Assembly (NCBI RefSeq): GCF_018986435.1
Contig: NZ_JAHMIN010000018.1
Coordinates: 1 to 64,000 of the forward strand
Reading direction: 5' to 3'
DNA: 64,000 bases
DNA from: Hahella sp. HN01
GTDB lineage: Bacteria; Pseudomonadota; Gammaproteobacteria; Pseudomonadales; Oleiphilaceae
How positions within the stretch are numbered: position 1 is the first letter of the stretch; every line of letters starts with the position of its first letter. The position numbers and the translations under genes were made by a program. Positions 35,148 through 47,590 of this stretch are shown here, piece by piece. A model generated the notes under the pieces. It ran no database searches, had not been told where the DNA came from, and worked only from the letters and a program-made list of their open reading frames with translations.

Positions 35148-35813
35148 ATGCAGTGGACAAGAAAATTGCGTGTCAAAACAGCCATTACCCTGTTTTCATG
35201 CTGGGCTCTTGTTGCGTCTGCGGCCTTCGAAATCAGTCAACAGATTCTGACTCATGTGGAGCGTGAATACGGCGGCTCCGCCCGCGAGCGCCTGGAGCGC
35301 TGGCAAAAACTGCTCAACACCCCCAAAGACATCCCTGACGAACGTAAGTTAATGATGGTCAACGCCTTCTTTAACGAAACTCAGTTCGTTCCGGACATCA
35401 AACACTGGGGACAGGAAGATTACTGGGCCACGCCCGTTGAGCTGCTGGTCACCAATGGCGGCGACTGTGAAGACTACTCCATCGCCAAATATTTCGCCTT
35501 GCGCGAAATGGGCGTGCCGGACGACAAATTACGCATCACCTACGTTAAGGCGCTAAAGCTCAATCAGGCGCATATGGTGCTTGCGTACTACCCGGACCAG
35601 GACAAAGAGCCGCTGATACTGGACAATCTGATTCAGGAAATCCGCTCAGGCTCCGAACGCGATGACCTCTATCCCATCTACAGCTTCAATGGCGATGGGT
35701 TATGGCTGTCCAAGCAACGAGGATTGGGCAAGCGTGTAGGCCAGGCCAATCGACTGGATCAGTGGAACGATTTAAACACGCGCATGCTGCAACAATTGCA
35801 GACCCGCCTCTGA
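35148..35813 (+). CDS. lapG: LapG-type periplasmic cysteine protease
   Basis: A 221-residue protein with a signal peptide or anchor (TAITLFSCWALVASAAF) and the bacterial transglutaminase-like cysteine protease domain. The catalytic triad is visible as Cys107 in NGGDCEDYSIAKY, His142 in NQAHMVL and Asp159 in LILDNL. LapG cuts large surface adhesins in the periplasm and is held in check by the c-di-GMP receptor LapD. The lapD gene that often follows is missing here. A hairpin terminator directly after the stop shows it is transcribed alone. Confidence 0.85.
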   Translation: MQWTRKLRVKTAITLFSCWALVASAAFEISQQILTHVEREYGGSARERLERWQKLLNTPKDIPDERKLMMVNAFFNETQFVPDIKHWGQEDYWATPVELLVTNGGDCEDYSIAKYFALREMGVPDDKLRITYVKALKLNQAHMVLAYYPDQDKEPLILDNLIQEIRSGSERDDLYPIYSFNGDGLWLSKQRGLGKRVGQANRLDQWNDLNTRMLQQLQTRL

Positions 35814-35828
35814 TCTCATACCTCATTC

Positions 35829-35857
35829 AAGCAGGCGCGATTAACCGCGCCTGCTTT
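35829..35857 (+). terminator. Rho-independent terminator after lapG
   Basis: AGCAGGCGCG pairs with CGCGCCTGCT around a 6-base loop, followed by TTTCTGACTTCTTTGTG, a T-rich stretch. It lies 16 bp after the lapG stop. Confidence 0.7.
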
Positions 35858-36015
35858 CTGACTTCTTTGTGTTTTTCTTTTCCAATCAAACACTTTTCCG
35901 CTGTCGCTTTATTATTTTGCTTCAGCGCACCTTATAGCCGCCGACCTATTTTCTTTTTATCCGCTTACTCAGGCATCACCTACTTCTCGTCTATTCATGG
36001 CGGCGCATTATAACG

Positions 36016-36031
36016 TTGACGTAAACGTAAA
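36016..36031 (+). promoter_or_regulatory. LiuR-type operator over the liu promoter
   Basis: An imperfect palindrome TTGACGT-AA-ACGTAAA about 40 bp upstream of liuR. MerR-family LiuR sites of this kind (TT-ACGT-n2-ACGT-AA) are known upstream of liu operons in proteobacteria. Its left arm also serves as the -35 (TTGACG), and AATAAT 18 bp further would be the -10, a MerR-like layout in which the regulator sits between the promoter elements. Confidence 0.65.
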
Positions 36032-36072
36032 CTTGCTGCAATAATTTTGCTCAATTCAGACAGAGAACGCCC

Positions 36073-36456
36073 ATGACAAAAAACTACAGCATCAGTGACC
36101 TAGCGAAGGAGTTCGACGTTACCACAAGGACAATCAGGTTTTACGAAGCGGAAGGGCTGCTCAGCCCGGAACGGCAGGGACAGACCCGCATCTACTCCGA
36201 AAAAGACCGCGTCTACCTCAAACTTATTTTGCGAGGCAAACGACTCGGCTTCTCCCTGGCGGAATCCAAACAAATTATCTGCATGTACGACCCGGACAGC
36301 GGCAACCGGGTGCAGCTACAACTGATGCTGAACAAGATTGCGGAAAAAAGAGACATCCTGAAGCAGCAGCTTTCTGATATCCGCCTCATGCAGGAAGAAT
36401 TGGATGAAGCGGAAGAGCGCTGTCAACAGGCGCTGGCGGACTTTGAAAAAGGCTGA
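36073..36456 (+). CDS. liuR: MerR-family regulator of leucine/isovalerate catabolism
   Basis: A 127-residue MerR regulator. The winged helix-turn-helix is YSISDLAKEFDVTTRTIRFYEAEGLLSP, followed by the GQTRIYSEKDR wing, a LILRGKRLGFSL helix and a C-terminal coiled coil. The coiled coil lacks the Cys metal ligands of metal-sensing MerR proteins. As first gene of the liu operon, with a matching palindrome in its promoter, it fits LiuR, which controls branched-chain amino acid degradation. It starts with the ATG at the ordinary position. Confidence 0.87.
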   Translation: MTKNYSISDLAKEFDVTTRTIRFYEAEGLLSPERQGQTRIYSEKDRVYLKLILRGKRLGFSLAESKQIICMYDPDSGNRVQLQLMLNKIAEKRDILKQQLSDIRLMQEELDEAEERCQQALADFEKG

Positions 36457-36549
36457 CTAAGCGTGCGCGCGGCGAGCGTGCGCAACAAATCGCAGCAGGC
36501 CTTCTTCTGATGACATTGATTCAACGTTAAAAATAACAAAGGAACCATT

Positions 36550-37719
36550 ATGGCCAATCACTATCACTCCCTGAACTTCGGACTGGGCGAAACCCTGAAT
36601 ATGCTGCGTGAACAGGTGGCGGGATTCGCGCAAAAAGAGATCGCGCCCATCGCCGCGCAGGTGGACAAAGACAACGCGTTCCCCAACCAATTGTGGCCTC
36701 GCCTGGGAGAAATGGGTCTGTTGGGTGTCACCGTCAGCGAAGAGTTCGGCGGCGCTGAACTGGGATATCTGGCTCATGTCCTCGTCATGGAAGAGATAAG
36801 CCGCGCATCCGCATCTGTCGCGCTCAGTTACGGCGCCCACTCCAACCTGTGCGTTAACCAGATTTACCGTAACGGCACGCCAGAGCAAAGACAGAAATAT
36901 CTGCCAAAACTGATCTCCGGCGAACATATCGGCGCTCTCGCCATGAGCGAGCCCAACGCCGGCAGCGATGTGGTCAGCATGAAATTGCAGGCGGTAAAAA
37001 AAGGCGACAAATATGTGCTTAACGGCGCCAAAATGTGGATCACCAACGGCCCTGACGCGCACACTTACGTCATCTACGCCAAGACTGACGTTCAGGCCGG
37101 CCCCAGAGGCATCACCGCATTCATCGTGGAGCGCGATTATCCCGGCTTCTCCCGCTCACCCAAACTCGACAAACTGGGCATGCGCGGCTCCAACACCTGC
37201 GAGCTGGTGTTCGATAACTGCGAAGTTCCAGAAGAAAATATTCTCGGCGGTCTCAACCAGGGCGTGAAAGTCCTGATGAGCGGCCTGGACTACGAGCGCG
37301 TCGTACTGGCAGCCGGCCCTATCGGCATCATGCAGGCCTGTATGGATGTCGTCGTTCCCTATATCCATGAGCGTGAGCAATTCGGCCAGGCTATCGGCCA
37401 GTTCCAGCTCATTCAAGGCAAAGTGGCGGACATGTACACCACCCTGAACGCCTGCCGCGCCTACCTTTATGCAGTCGCCGCCGCCTGTGATCGTGGCGAA
37501 ACCACACGCAAGGACGCCGCTGGCGTGATTCTATACTGCGCAGAAAAAGCCACCCAGATGGCCCTCGACGCCATTCAGATTCTGGGAGGCAACGGCTACA
37601 TCAACGAATTCTCCACCGGCAGACTGCTGCGCGACGCTAAGCTATATGAAATCGGCGCCGGCACCTCTGAGATCCGCAGAATGCTGATCGGCCGCGAACT
37701 GTTCGAGGAGTCCCGGTAG
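36550..37719 (+). CDS. liuA: Isovaleryl-CoA dehydrogenase
   Basis: A 389-residue FAD acyl-CoA dehydrogenase that turns isovaleryl-CoA into 3-methylcrotonyl-CoA and gives electrons to ETF. Visible family regions: [59 protein letters not shown] and the C-terminal [41 protein letters not shown]. The AAAGGA site precedes the ATG. The substrate is inferred from the operon: the carboxylase, hydratase and lyase of leucine breakdown follow. Confidence 0.93.
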   Translation: MANHYHSLNFGLGETLNMLREQVAGFAQKEIAPIAAQVDKDNAFPNQLWPRLGEMGLLGVTVSEEFGGAELGYLAHVLVMEEISRASASVALSYGAHSNLCVNQIYRNGTPEQRQKYLPKLISGEHIGALAMSEPNAGSDVVSMKLQAVKKGDKYVLNGAKMWITNGPDAHTYVIYAKTDVQAGPRGITAFIVERDYPGFSRSPKLDKLGMRGSNTCELVFDNCEVPEENILGGLNQGVKVLMSGLDYERVVLAAGPIGIMQACMDVVVPYIHEREQFGQAIGQFQLIQGKVADMYTTLNACRAYLYAVAAACDRGETTRKDAAGVILYCAEKATQMALDAIQILGGNGYINEFSTGRLLRDAKLYEIGAGTSEIRRMLIGRELFEESR

Positions 37720-37780
37720 CTTTCGGCCGCCGTTCTCCACAAGGAATCCAAACAACCACCCAGCAAGACAGGACGAAGCT

Positions 37781-39388
<1,608 letters not shown>

Positions 39389-39453
39389 GCGCGACAAGGA
39401 CTTCACATGACGCCAACTCAGCCGACCACCAGACCAACAAGAGAGGTTACGCC

Positions 39454-40260
39454 GTGTCAGAACCCGTTTTATACCGCGTAAATCAGGGCGTTGCGGAAAT
39501 AGTTTTAAACCGGCCCGAAAAGCATAACGCGTTTAACGCCGATGTTATTCAGTCCCTGAACGAAATGATCGAGGAGACCGCCAACGACAGCGCCGTACGC
39601 ATCGTCGTCCTGCGTAGCGAAGGCAAGCACTTCTCCGCCGGCGCGGACCTGGAATGGATGCGCGCCAACGCCAATGCAGACCATCAAGCCAACCTGGATG
39701 ACGCCGCCGAACTGGCCAGACTCATGCGCGGCCTCTTTGAGCTGCCCAAACCAACTATCGCCCGAGTTCAAGGTAGCGCCTTCGGCGGAGCCCTGGGCCT
39801 GATCAGCTGCTGCGACATCGCCATCGCCAGCGCGCGCAGCAAGTTCTGTCTGAGCGAAGTGAAGCTGGGCATCCTGCCCGCGGTGATCAGCCCCTATGTA
39901 CTCCGAGCCATCGGGCCTCGCGCCATGCAGCGCTACACCCTGACCGCCGAGCTGTTCGACGCCAAAGAGGCGCTACGCCTTGGCCTGATCCACGAAATCG
40001 TCGAAGAGACCAACCTGGATGCGGAAGTGGAGCTTTTCACCCGCCTGTTCAAACAGAACGGCCCCAATGCCCTGTCCCGCGCCAAAGAGTTGCTGCGCCG
40101 GGTCGAAGCAAGCCCCATTGACGATGCGCTGGTCGAACACACCACTCGCGCCATCGCCGACGTGCGCGTTTCTTCCGAAGGACAGGAAGGGCTCAGCGCA
40201 TTTTTGGAAAAACGACCCGCCGCCTGGACCCTTGTCGATGGAGCCGCCGAGCATGATTGA
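39454..40260 (+). CDS. liuC: Methylglutaconyl-CoA hydratase (enoyl-CoA hydratase family)
   Basis: A 268-residue crotonase-fold enzyme that hydrates 3-methylglutaconyl-CoA to HMG-CoA. The GTG start gives SEPVLYRVNQGVAEIVLNRPEKHNAF; oxyanion-hole regions are HFSAGADLEWM and VQGSAFGGALGLISCCDIAIA. The catalytic Glu of FCLSEVKLGILPAVISPYV is present. Position between the two MCC subunits is the standard liu order. Its stop overlaps the start of liuD by 8 bp, so the two are translationally coupled. Confidence 0.92.
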   Translation: MSEPVLYRVNQGVAEIVLNRPEKHNAFNADVIQSLNEMIEETANDSAVRIVVLRSEGKHFSAGADLEWMRANANADHQANLDDAAELARLMRGLFELPKPTIARVQGSAFGGALGLISCCDIAIASARSKFCLSEVKLGILPAVISPYVLRAIGPRAMQRYTLTAELFDAKEALRLGLIHEIVEETNLDAEVELFTRLFKQNGPNALSRAKELLRRVEASPIDDALVEHTTRAIADVRVSSEGQEGLSAFLEKRPAAWTLVDGAAEHD

Positions 40261-42247
40261 GACGTTATTGATCGCCAATCGCGGCGAGATCGCCAGCCGC
40301 ATTATCCGCACCGCCAGTCGCATGGGTGTGCGTACGATCGCCGTATATGCGGATGTGGACCGTAACATGCCGTTCGTGCAAGAAGCCGACGAGGCTTACC
40401 CCCTGCATGGCGTGACCGCGACAGAAACTTACCTGAATCAGGATAAAATCATCGCCGTCGCGAAAAAGTGCCGCGCTGACGCTATCCACCCCGGATACGG
40501 CTTCCTGTCGGAGAACGCGAGTTTCGCCGCGCTGTGCGCCAAGGAGTCTTTGATATTCATTGGCCCTCCCGCCAAAGCTATTGACGCTATGGGCGATAAA
40601 GCCCGCGCCAAGCATCTGATGGAACAGGCCAATGTTCCCCTGATCCCCGGCTATCACGGCGAAGACCAAAGCGTTGACGTCCTGCGCGCCCAGGCCGAGG
40701 TAGTCGGCTACCCGGTCCTGCTTAAAGCCAGCGCGGGCGGCGGCGGCAAAGGCATGCGCGCCGTGCGCGCGCCCTCTGAATTTGATGAACAGCTGGCGTC
40801 CGCGCAGCGTGAGGCGAAAAACGCCTTCGGTGACCAAACCATGCTGATCGAAAAGCTGATCGAACAGCCTCGTCACGTCGAAGTGCAAATCTTCTTCGAC
40901 GCTCACGGCGAAGGCGTCTATCTGTTTGACCGCGACTGCTCCATCCAGCGTCGCCATCAGAAGATCATCGAAGAAGCGCCCGCCCCTCATCTCGCCGACG
41001 CGACCCGTCGCAATATGGGAGAAACGGCGGTCGCCTGCGGCAAGGCGATTGGCTATGTCGGCGCCGGCACGGTGGAATTCCTGGTCGATAAAAATGATAA
41101 CTTCTATTTCATGGAAATGAACACCCGCCTGCAGGTGGAACACCCGGTGACGGAAATGATCACGGGTCTCGACCTGGTGGAGTGGCAGATCAAAGTCGCT
41201 GGCGGCGAGCCTTTACCGGCGACCCAGGACCGCATTCGCAGCAATGGCTGCGCCATTGAAGCGCGCATCTATGCGGAAGACCCGGAGAATGGCTTTCTGC
41301 CCAGCGCCGGCGCGTTGCATTTTCTCTCCGCTCCCGCGAGGGGCGAACATACTCGCATTGATTGCGGCGTCGCAGCGGGCTGCGAGATTTCCCCCTTCTA
41401 CGACCCGATGATCGCCAAGGTCATCGGCTGGGGGACCTCCCGCGAGATGGCGCGGCGACGCCTGAAAGACGCGCTGGCGGATTTCCTGGTGACCGGAGTC
41501 ACCACCAACACCGGCTATCTGTGTCGCATCATCAACAGCGATGACTTCATACAGGCGCGTTTGACGACGGGCTTCCTGGAAGCCAACCCAGGGTTGGAAA
41601 AAGCGGATCGGGAAATTCCTTTTAACGCCAAGTGCGCGCTGGCGGCGCTGTATTGGTCCAACCTCAAGGGCGCGCCCATCGCCGCCGATCAGGACCCGTT
41701 TTCACCCTGGGCGCAGATCAACAACTGGCGCCTGAATCTGGTGGAGGCGTCCGAGTATGAGTTCTGGCTCAATGGCGAATCATTCTCCCTGCTGCTTGAA
41801 CAGCATCATGACAAGCTAAAAATCGGCGACGGCCAGCACTGGGCGGATGTCAGCTTCAACCGCAATCACTCTCATGTGGATGTGTGGGTGGATGGCGTAA
41901 AAAGCGGCTTCCGTTTCGCAATTTCGGAGAGCTGCATCGACCTGTTCAAAGACGGCGCACACTGGCGCTTCGAGACTCCGGATGACAATACGCTGACCGA
42001 GCACCATGTGCAGGATGGCGGCTCCCTCAACGCGCCCATGGGCGGCACTATCGTCAAAACCGCCGTGCAAGCGGGCCAGGAAGTGGTCAAAGGCGACATT
42101 CTGGTAGTAATGGAAGCCATGAAAATGGAGCACAGCATACGCGCTCCCGGCGCCGGCACCGTCACGGAAGTGCTGTGCAAAGAAGGCGAGGTCGTCACCG
42201 CCAACCAGATTCTGGTGGCGTTTGAAGCCAGCGGCGAAGGAGCCTGA
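40253..42247 (+). CDS. liuD: Methylcrotonoyl-CoA carboxylase, biotin carboxylase (alpha) subunit
   Basis: A 664-residue biotin enzyme. The biotin carboxylase domain (residues 1-450) shows LIANRGEIASRIIRTA, ATP-grasp KASAGGGGKGMRAVR and MEMNTRLQVEHPVTEMITGLDLVEWQI. The C-terminal biotinyl domain has the acceptor Lys in VVMEAMKMEHSI. The ATG at 40253 overlaps the liuC stop and starts exactly at the family's MIETLLIANRGE, while a longer in-frame extension is only liuC antisense-frame sequence. Confidence 0.95.
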   Translation: MIETLLIANRGEIASRIIRTASRMGVRTIAVYADVDRNMPFVQEADEAYPLHGVTATETYLNQDKIIAVAKKCRADAIHPGYGFLSENASFAALCAKESLIFIGPPAKAIDAMGDKARAKHLMEQANVPLIPGYHGEDQSVDVLRAQAEVVGYPVLLKASAGGGGKGMRAVRAPSEFDEQLASAQREAKNAFGDQTMLIEKLIEQPRHVEVQIFFDAHGEGVYLFDRDCSIQRRHQKIIEEAPAPHLADATRRNMGETAVACGKAIGYVGAGTVEFLVDKNDNFYFMEMNTRLQVEHPVTEMITGLDLVEWQIKVAGGEPLPATQDRIRSNGCAIEARIYAEDPENGFLPSAGALHFLSAPARGEHTRIDCGVAAGCEISPFYDPMIAKVIGWGTSREMARRRLKDALADFLVTGVTTNTGYLCRIINSDDFIQARLTTGFLEANPGLEKADREIPFNAKCALAALYWSNLKGAPIAADQDPFSPWAQINNWRLNLVEASEYEFWLNGESFSLLLEQHHDKLKIGDGQHWADVSFNRNHSHVDVWVDGVKSGFRFAISESCIDLFKDGAHWRFETPDDNTLTEHHVQDGGSLNAPMGGTIVKTAVQAGQEVVKGDILVVMEAMKMEHSIRAPGAGTVTEVLCKEGEVVTANQILVAFEASGEGA

Positions 42248-42248
42248 T

Positions 42249-43190
42249 ATGTCCTCTGAAGTGAACGCCACGCATATCACCGGCGATCCGGATTTTGTCC
42301 GCATTGTAGAGGTGGGCCCTCGCGACGGCTTGCAGAACGAAAGCAAGCTGCTGAGCGTTGAAGAGAAAGTCCACCTCATCAAAGGGCTGATCGACGCAGG
42401 CGTCAGTTATATTGAGGCGGGAAGTTTCGTTTCCCCGAAATGGGTGCCGCAAATGGCCAGCTCCGCCGAAGTGATCCAGCAGCTGCCGGAACGCAAAGAT
42501 GTAGTCTACGCCGCCCTGACGCCAAACCTGAAAGGCATGGAAGCGGCGCTCCAGACCCAGGTCAACGAAGTGGCGGTGTTCACCGCCGCTTCCGAGGCGT
42601 TCAACCAGCGCAACATCAACTGCTCCATCCAAGAGAGCATTGAGCGCTTTCAACCGGTATTCGCATTGGCGCTGGAGCGCAACATCCCTGTTCGCGGCTA
42701 TGTCAGCTGCGTGCTGGGCTGTCCCTACGAGGGACGCATCGAGATAGCCCAGGTTCTGAAAACCACTAAACTGCTGCTGGAAGCAGGCTGTTACGAAGTG
42801 TCTCTGGGAGACACCATCGGCGTCGGCTCCACCCATCAAGTGGCCAACCTGCTCAAAGCCCTGCTGTCCGAAATACAGAGCGACCGGCTGGCGGTGCATT
42901 TCCATGACACCTACGGGCAGGCTCTGGCCAACATCGACACAGCCCTTAACCTTGGAATTCGCACGGTCGACGCTTCTGTCGCCGGATTGGGCGGCTGCCC
43001 CTACGCAAAAGGCGCCTCCGGCAACGTCGCAACAGAAGACGTGGTGTACATGCTGCACGGCAACGGCTTGAAAACAAACATTGATTTGACTCGCCTCGCC
43101 ATGGTAGGTAATGAGATTTCCACCCTGCTGGCGCGCAACAACGGCTCCAAAGCCGGTCTGGCGTTGTCGCAGGCGCATTCTTCACAATAA
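42249..43190 (+). CDS. liuE: Hydroxymethylglutaryl-CoA lyase
   Basis: A 313-residue TIM-barrel lyase that splits HMG-CoA into acetyl-CoA and acetoacetate, the final liu step. Signatures: VEVGPRDGLQNE (metal- and substrate-binding Arg-Asp), EAGSFVSPKWVPQM, VHFHDTYGQALAN (metal-binding His-x-His) and GLGGCPYAKGASGNVATED with the catalytic Cys. The ATG at 42249 sits directly after the liuD stop. An in-frame TTG upstream lies inside liuD and is less likely. Confidence 0.95.
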   Translation: MSSEVNATHITGDPDFVRIVEVGPRDGLQNESKLLSVEEKVHLIKGLIDAGVSYIEAGSFVSPKWVPQMASSAEVIQQLPERKDVVYAALTPNLKGMEAALQTQVNEVAVFTAASEAFNQRNINCSIQESIERFQPVFALALERNIPVRGYVSCVLGCPYEGRIEIAQVLKTTKLLLEAGCYEVSLGDTIGVGSTHQVANLLKALLSEIQSDRLAVHFHDTYGQALANIDTALNLGIRTVDASVAGLGGCPYAKGASGNVATEDVVYMLHGNGLKTNIDLTRLAMVGNEISTLLARNNGSKAGLALSQAHSSQ

Positions 43191-43209
43191 GGATAATATT
43201 GGAGTCTTT

Positions 43210-45210
<2,001 letters not shown>

Positions 45211-45229
45211 AACAGTCTGAAGAAGAGAT

Positions 45230-45250
45230 CCCTCCCCGGATTGGGGAGGG
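45230..45250. terminator. GC-rich hairpin between convergent aacS and etfA
   Basis: An 8-bp perfect stem, CCCTCCCC with GGGGAGGG, around ggatt. It is flanked on the minus strand by a T/C-rich run (atctcttcttc) and probably ends both operons. Confidence 0.65.
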
Positions 45251-45267
45251 AGTATTCGTAAACTGGC

Positions 45268-46209
45268 TTAGAGAACTTTATCCAGTTCAGCTTCCAGTTG
45301 CGGAACCGCTTCGAACAAGTCCGCCACCAGACCGTAATCGGCTACCTGGAAGATTGGCGCTTCTTCGTCTTTGTTGATCGCAACGATTACTTTACTGTCG
45401 GACATACCCGCCAAGTGCTGGATCGCGCCGGAGATACCAACGGCGATATACAGTTGCGGAGCCACGATTTTACCAGTTTGACCGACCTGCATATCGTTGG
45501 GAACGAAGCCTGCGTCAACCGCCGCGCGAGATGCGCCAACCGCTGCGCCCAACTTGTCAGCCACTTTGTACAGCATTTCGAAGTTGTCGCCGTTCTGCAT
45601 GCCGCGACCACCGGAAACAACAATGTTCGCACTGGTCAGTTCAGGACGGTCGGACTTGGCCAGCTCTTCTTTCACGAAAGAAGAAATGCCTGCGTCGTGA
45701 GCCGCGCCAACGGATTCCACTGCAGCAGAGCCGCCTTCCGCCGCAACCGGGTCGAAACCGGTGGGACGTACGGTGATGACTTTGATTGCATCAGAGGATT
45801 GCACTGTGGCGATCGCGTTGCCCGCGTAGATAGGACGCACGAAGGTGTCAGCGGAATCAACGCGGATGATGTCGGAAATCTGAGCCACGTCCAGCAACGC
45901 TGCAACGCGGGGCATGAAGTCCTTACCGGTGGTGCCGGCGGAAGTCAGCACATGGCTGTAGCCTTTACCCAGTTCAGCGACCAGCAAGCCCAGGTTTTCA
46001 GCCAGAAAGTGGCCGTAGGCGGCGTTGTCGGCGTGCAGCACTTTCGCTACGCCAGACACTTTGGAAGCCGCTTCAGCAACCGCGCCGCAATCAGCGCCGG
46101 CAACCAGAACGTGAACGTCTCCGCCGATTTTCTGAGCGGCTGCGACAACGTTCAACGTAGCGGGTTTCAGAACCTTGTTATCGTGATCTGCAATTACCAG
46201 AATGCTCAT
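45268..46209 (-). CDS. etfA: Electron transfer flavoprotein, alpha subunit
   Basis: A 313-residue ETF alpha subunit that, with EtfB, carries electrons from acyl-CoA dehydrogenases such as LiuA to ETF-QO. The N-terminal domain is [23 protein letters not shown]. The FAD-binding C-terminal domain has the [70 protein letters not shown] region. One base separates it from etfB, so the pair is coupled. Confidence 0.95.
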   Translation of the reverse strand: MSILVIADHDNKVLKPATLNVVAAAQKIGGDVHVLVAGADCGAVAEAASKVSGVAKVLHADNAAYGHFLAENLGLLVAELGKGYSHVLTSAGTTGKDFMPRVAALLDVAQISDIIRVDSADTFVRPIYAGNAIATVQSSDAIKVITVRPTGFDPVAAEGGSAAVESVGAAHDAGISSFVKEELAKSDRPELTSANIVVSGGRGMQNGDNFEMLYKVADKLGAAVGASRAAVDAGFVPNDMQVGQTGKIVAPQLYIAVGISGAIQHLAGMSDSKVIVAINKDEEAPIFQVADYGLVADLFEAVPQLEAELDKVL

Positions 46210-46210
46210 C

Positions 46211-46960
46211 TTAAATCACCTTCGCTTCGTTCTTCAGCTTGTCCACCAGCTCAGCTACGCTGCCCACTTTAATGCCCGCCTGACGTTGCGCAGGGGCTTC
46301 CACTTTCAAGGTGGTCAGTCTGGGAGCGATTTCCGCGCCAAGATCCGCAGGGGAAACAGTGTCCAGCGGCTTCTTCTTGGCTTTCATGATGTTGGGAAGA
46401 GAAGCGTAACGGGGTTCGTTCAGACGCAGGTCGGTGGTCACGATAGCAGGCAGATTCAACGCCACGGTCAGCAGACCGCCGTCGATTTCGCGAGTCACGT
46501 TGACTTTATCGCCCTCAACAACCACTTCGGATGCGAAGGTGCCCTGCGCGTAACCGCACAACGCCGCCAGCATCTGGCCAGTTTGGTTGTTGTCGGTGTC
46601 GATGGACTGTTTGCCCAGAATCACCAGCTTGGGTTGCTCTTTTTCTACAACCGCTTTCAGCAGCTTGGCGGCCGCCAGAGATTGAATCTCTTCGTCGGTC
46701 TCCACGTGAATGCCGCGGTCAGCGCCCAGCGCCAATGCGGTGCGGATTTGTTCCTGAGCGGCTTTAGGGCCGATGGATACAACGACGACTTCGGTAGCGA
46801 CGCCTTTCTCTTTCAGGCGTACGGCTTCTTCCACTGCGATTTCGCAGAATGGATTCATGGCCATTTTTACGTTTGTCAGGTCTACACCGGTATTATCCGG
46901 TTTTACTCGTACTTTAACGTTGTAATCAATTACTCGTTTTACAGCGACCAGAACCTTCAT
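46211..46960 (-). CDS. etfB: Electron transfer flavoprotein, beta subunit
   Basis: A 249-residue ETF beta subunit. It starts [20 protein letters not shown], has [17 protein letters not shown] and the AMP-binding [28 protein letters not shown] stretch, plus the recognition-loop region [21 protein letters not shown] choose the ATG at 46960: a GAGGAAT site precedes it and the family begins there. The frame continues upstream without support. Confidence 0.95.
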   Translation of the reverse strand: MKVLVAVKRVIDYNVKVRVKPDNTGVDLTNVKMAMNPFCEIAVEEAVRLKEKGVATEVVVVSIGPKAAQEQIRTALALGADRGIHVETDEEIQSLAAAKLLKAVVEKEQPKLVILGKQSIDTDNNQTGQMLAALCGYAQGTFASEVVVEGDKVNVTREIDGGLLTVALNLPAIVTTDLRLNEPRYASLPNIMKAKKKPLDTVSPADLGAEIAPRLTTLKVEAPAQRQAGIKVGSVAELVDKLKNEAKVI

Positions 46961-47590
46961 AGATTCCTCGTTTGTGTTGTGATGTGTAATTAACGAAGCA
47001 TATCCTCGCGGCTCTGGATTTTTATCCCGATAACCACCCTGTCGAAAACCGGGTTCTCGGCCAAAAACTTCAGCCGAAACGCCAGGATATGGTCCAAACA
47101 AAGCAGGCTAATACTGAACGCTTATCCCACTCAGGTCAATATTCAGGGACGCGCTTGACGCGTCCGAAAAGGACCTGCGATCAAAGGACGATCGATTTAT
47201 TGTTAACGCCGAAAAAGATTCGGGTTTACTCCGTCCCGGAATTCAGGAAGCGGCCTCGCAGGCGACGCCTGAGACCCCGACGCTCAACGCCGGAAACGCT
47301 CTTCTTAACTGCGTGCCGCTTATTAAAGGCGATTTTCCGCAAAAATTCAAACAAACGTTTGTTTGAGTGGGCGAATGATATATGCTACCTGGACTTAATC
47401 CATTATACTTCTGACGATTTTTAATAACTGCAGCACAGCGTAGTCGGAAAAATAAGACAGGATAAAATCAGTCAGGGACGCAGCTCGACCGCTTCCGCGG
47501 GACAGCATCGTCGCAGCTTTTCGCGACCCCCAAAAGCCGTGTTGCCTATAAACTTTTTAGACTGAGAGTTGTGAAGCTAAAAGGAGATCA
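46961..47590. other. Divergent regulatory region of the etf genes
   Basis: 630 bp between etfBA and the ETF-QO gene. It holds a perfect 20-bp palindrome at 47347-47366 (separate entry) and presumably two promoters. A 111-codon frame inside has no ribosome site and reads as low-complexity Arg/Thr-rich sequence, so I do not call it. Confidence 0.45.
47347..47366. promoter_or_regulatory. Perfect 20-bp palindrome, PsrA-like operator
   Basis: TCAAACAAAC followed by GTTTGTTTGA is a perfect inverted repeat. The PsrA/TetR-type fatty acid regulators bind CAAAC-n(2-4)-GTTTG motifs, and two such overlapping motifs can be read here. PsrA control of etf genes is known in related bacteria. It lies 225 bp upstream of the ETF-QO start and about 390 bp upstream of etfB. 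Confidence 0.6.

Noticed and set aside
40265-43178. Long antisense frames opposite liuD and liuE
   Set aside because: Codon-bias shadows of strongly supported sense genes.
45298-46993. Plus-strand frames opposite etfA and etfB
   Set aside because: Shadow frames, with sense genes certain.
47089-47424. A 111-codon plus-strand frame between the etf genes
   Set aside because: No ribosome site and Arg/Thr/Pro-rich random-looking sequence. It covers the start of the palindrome area.
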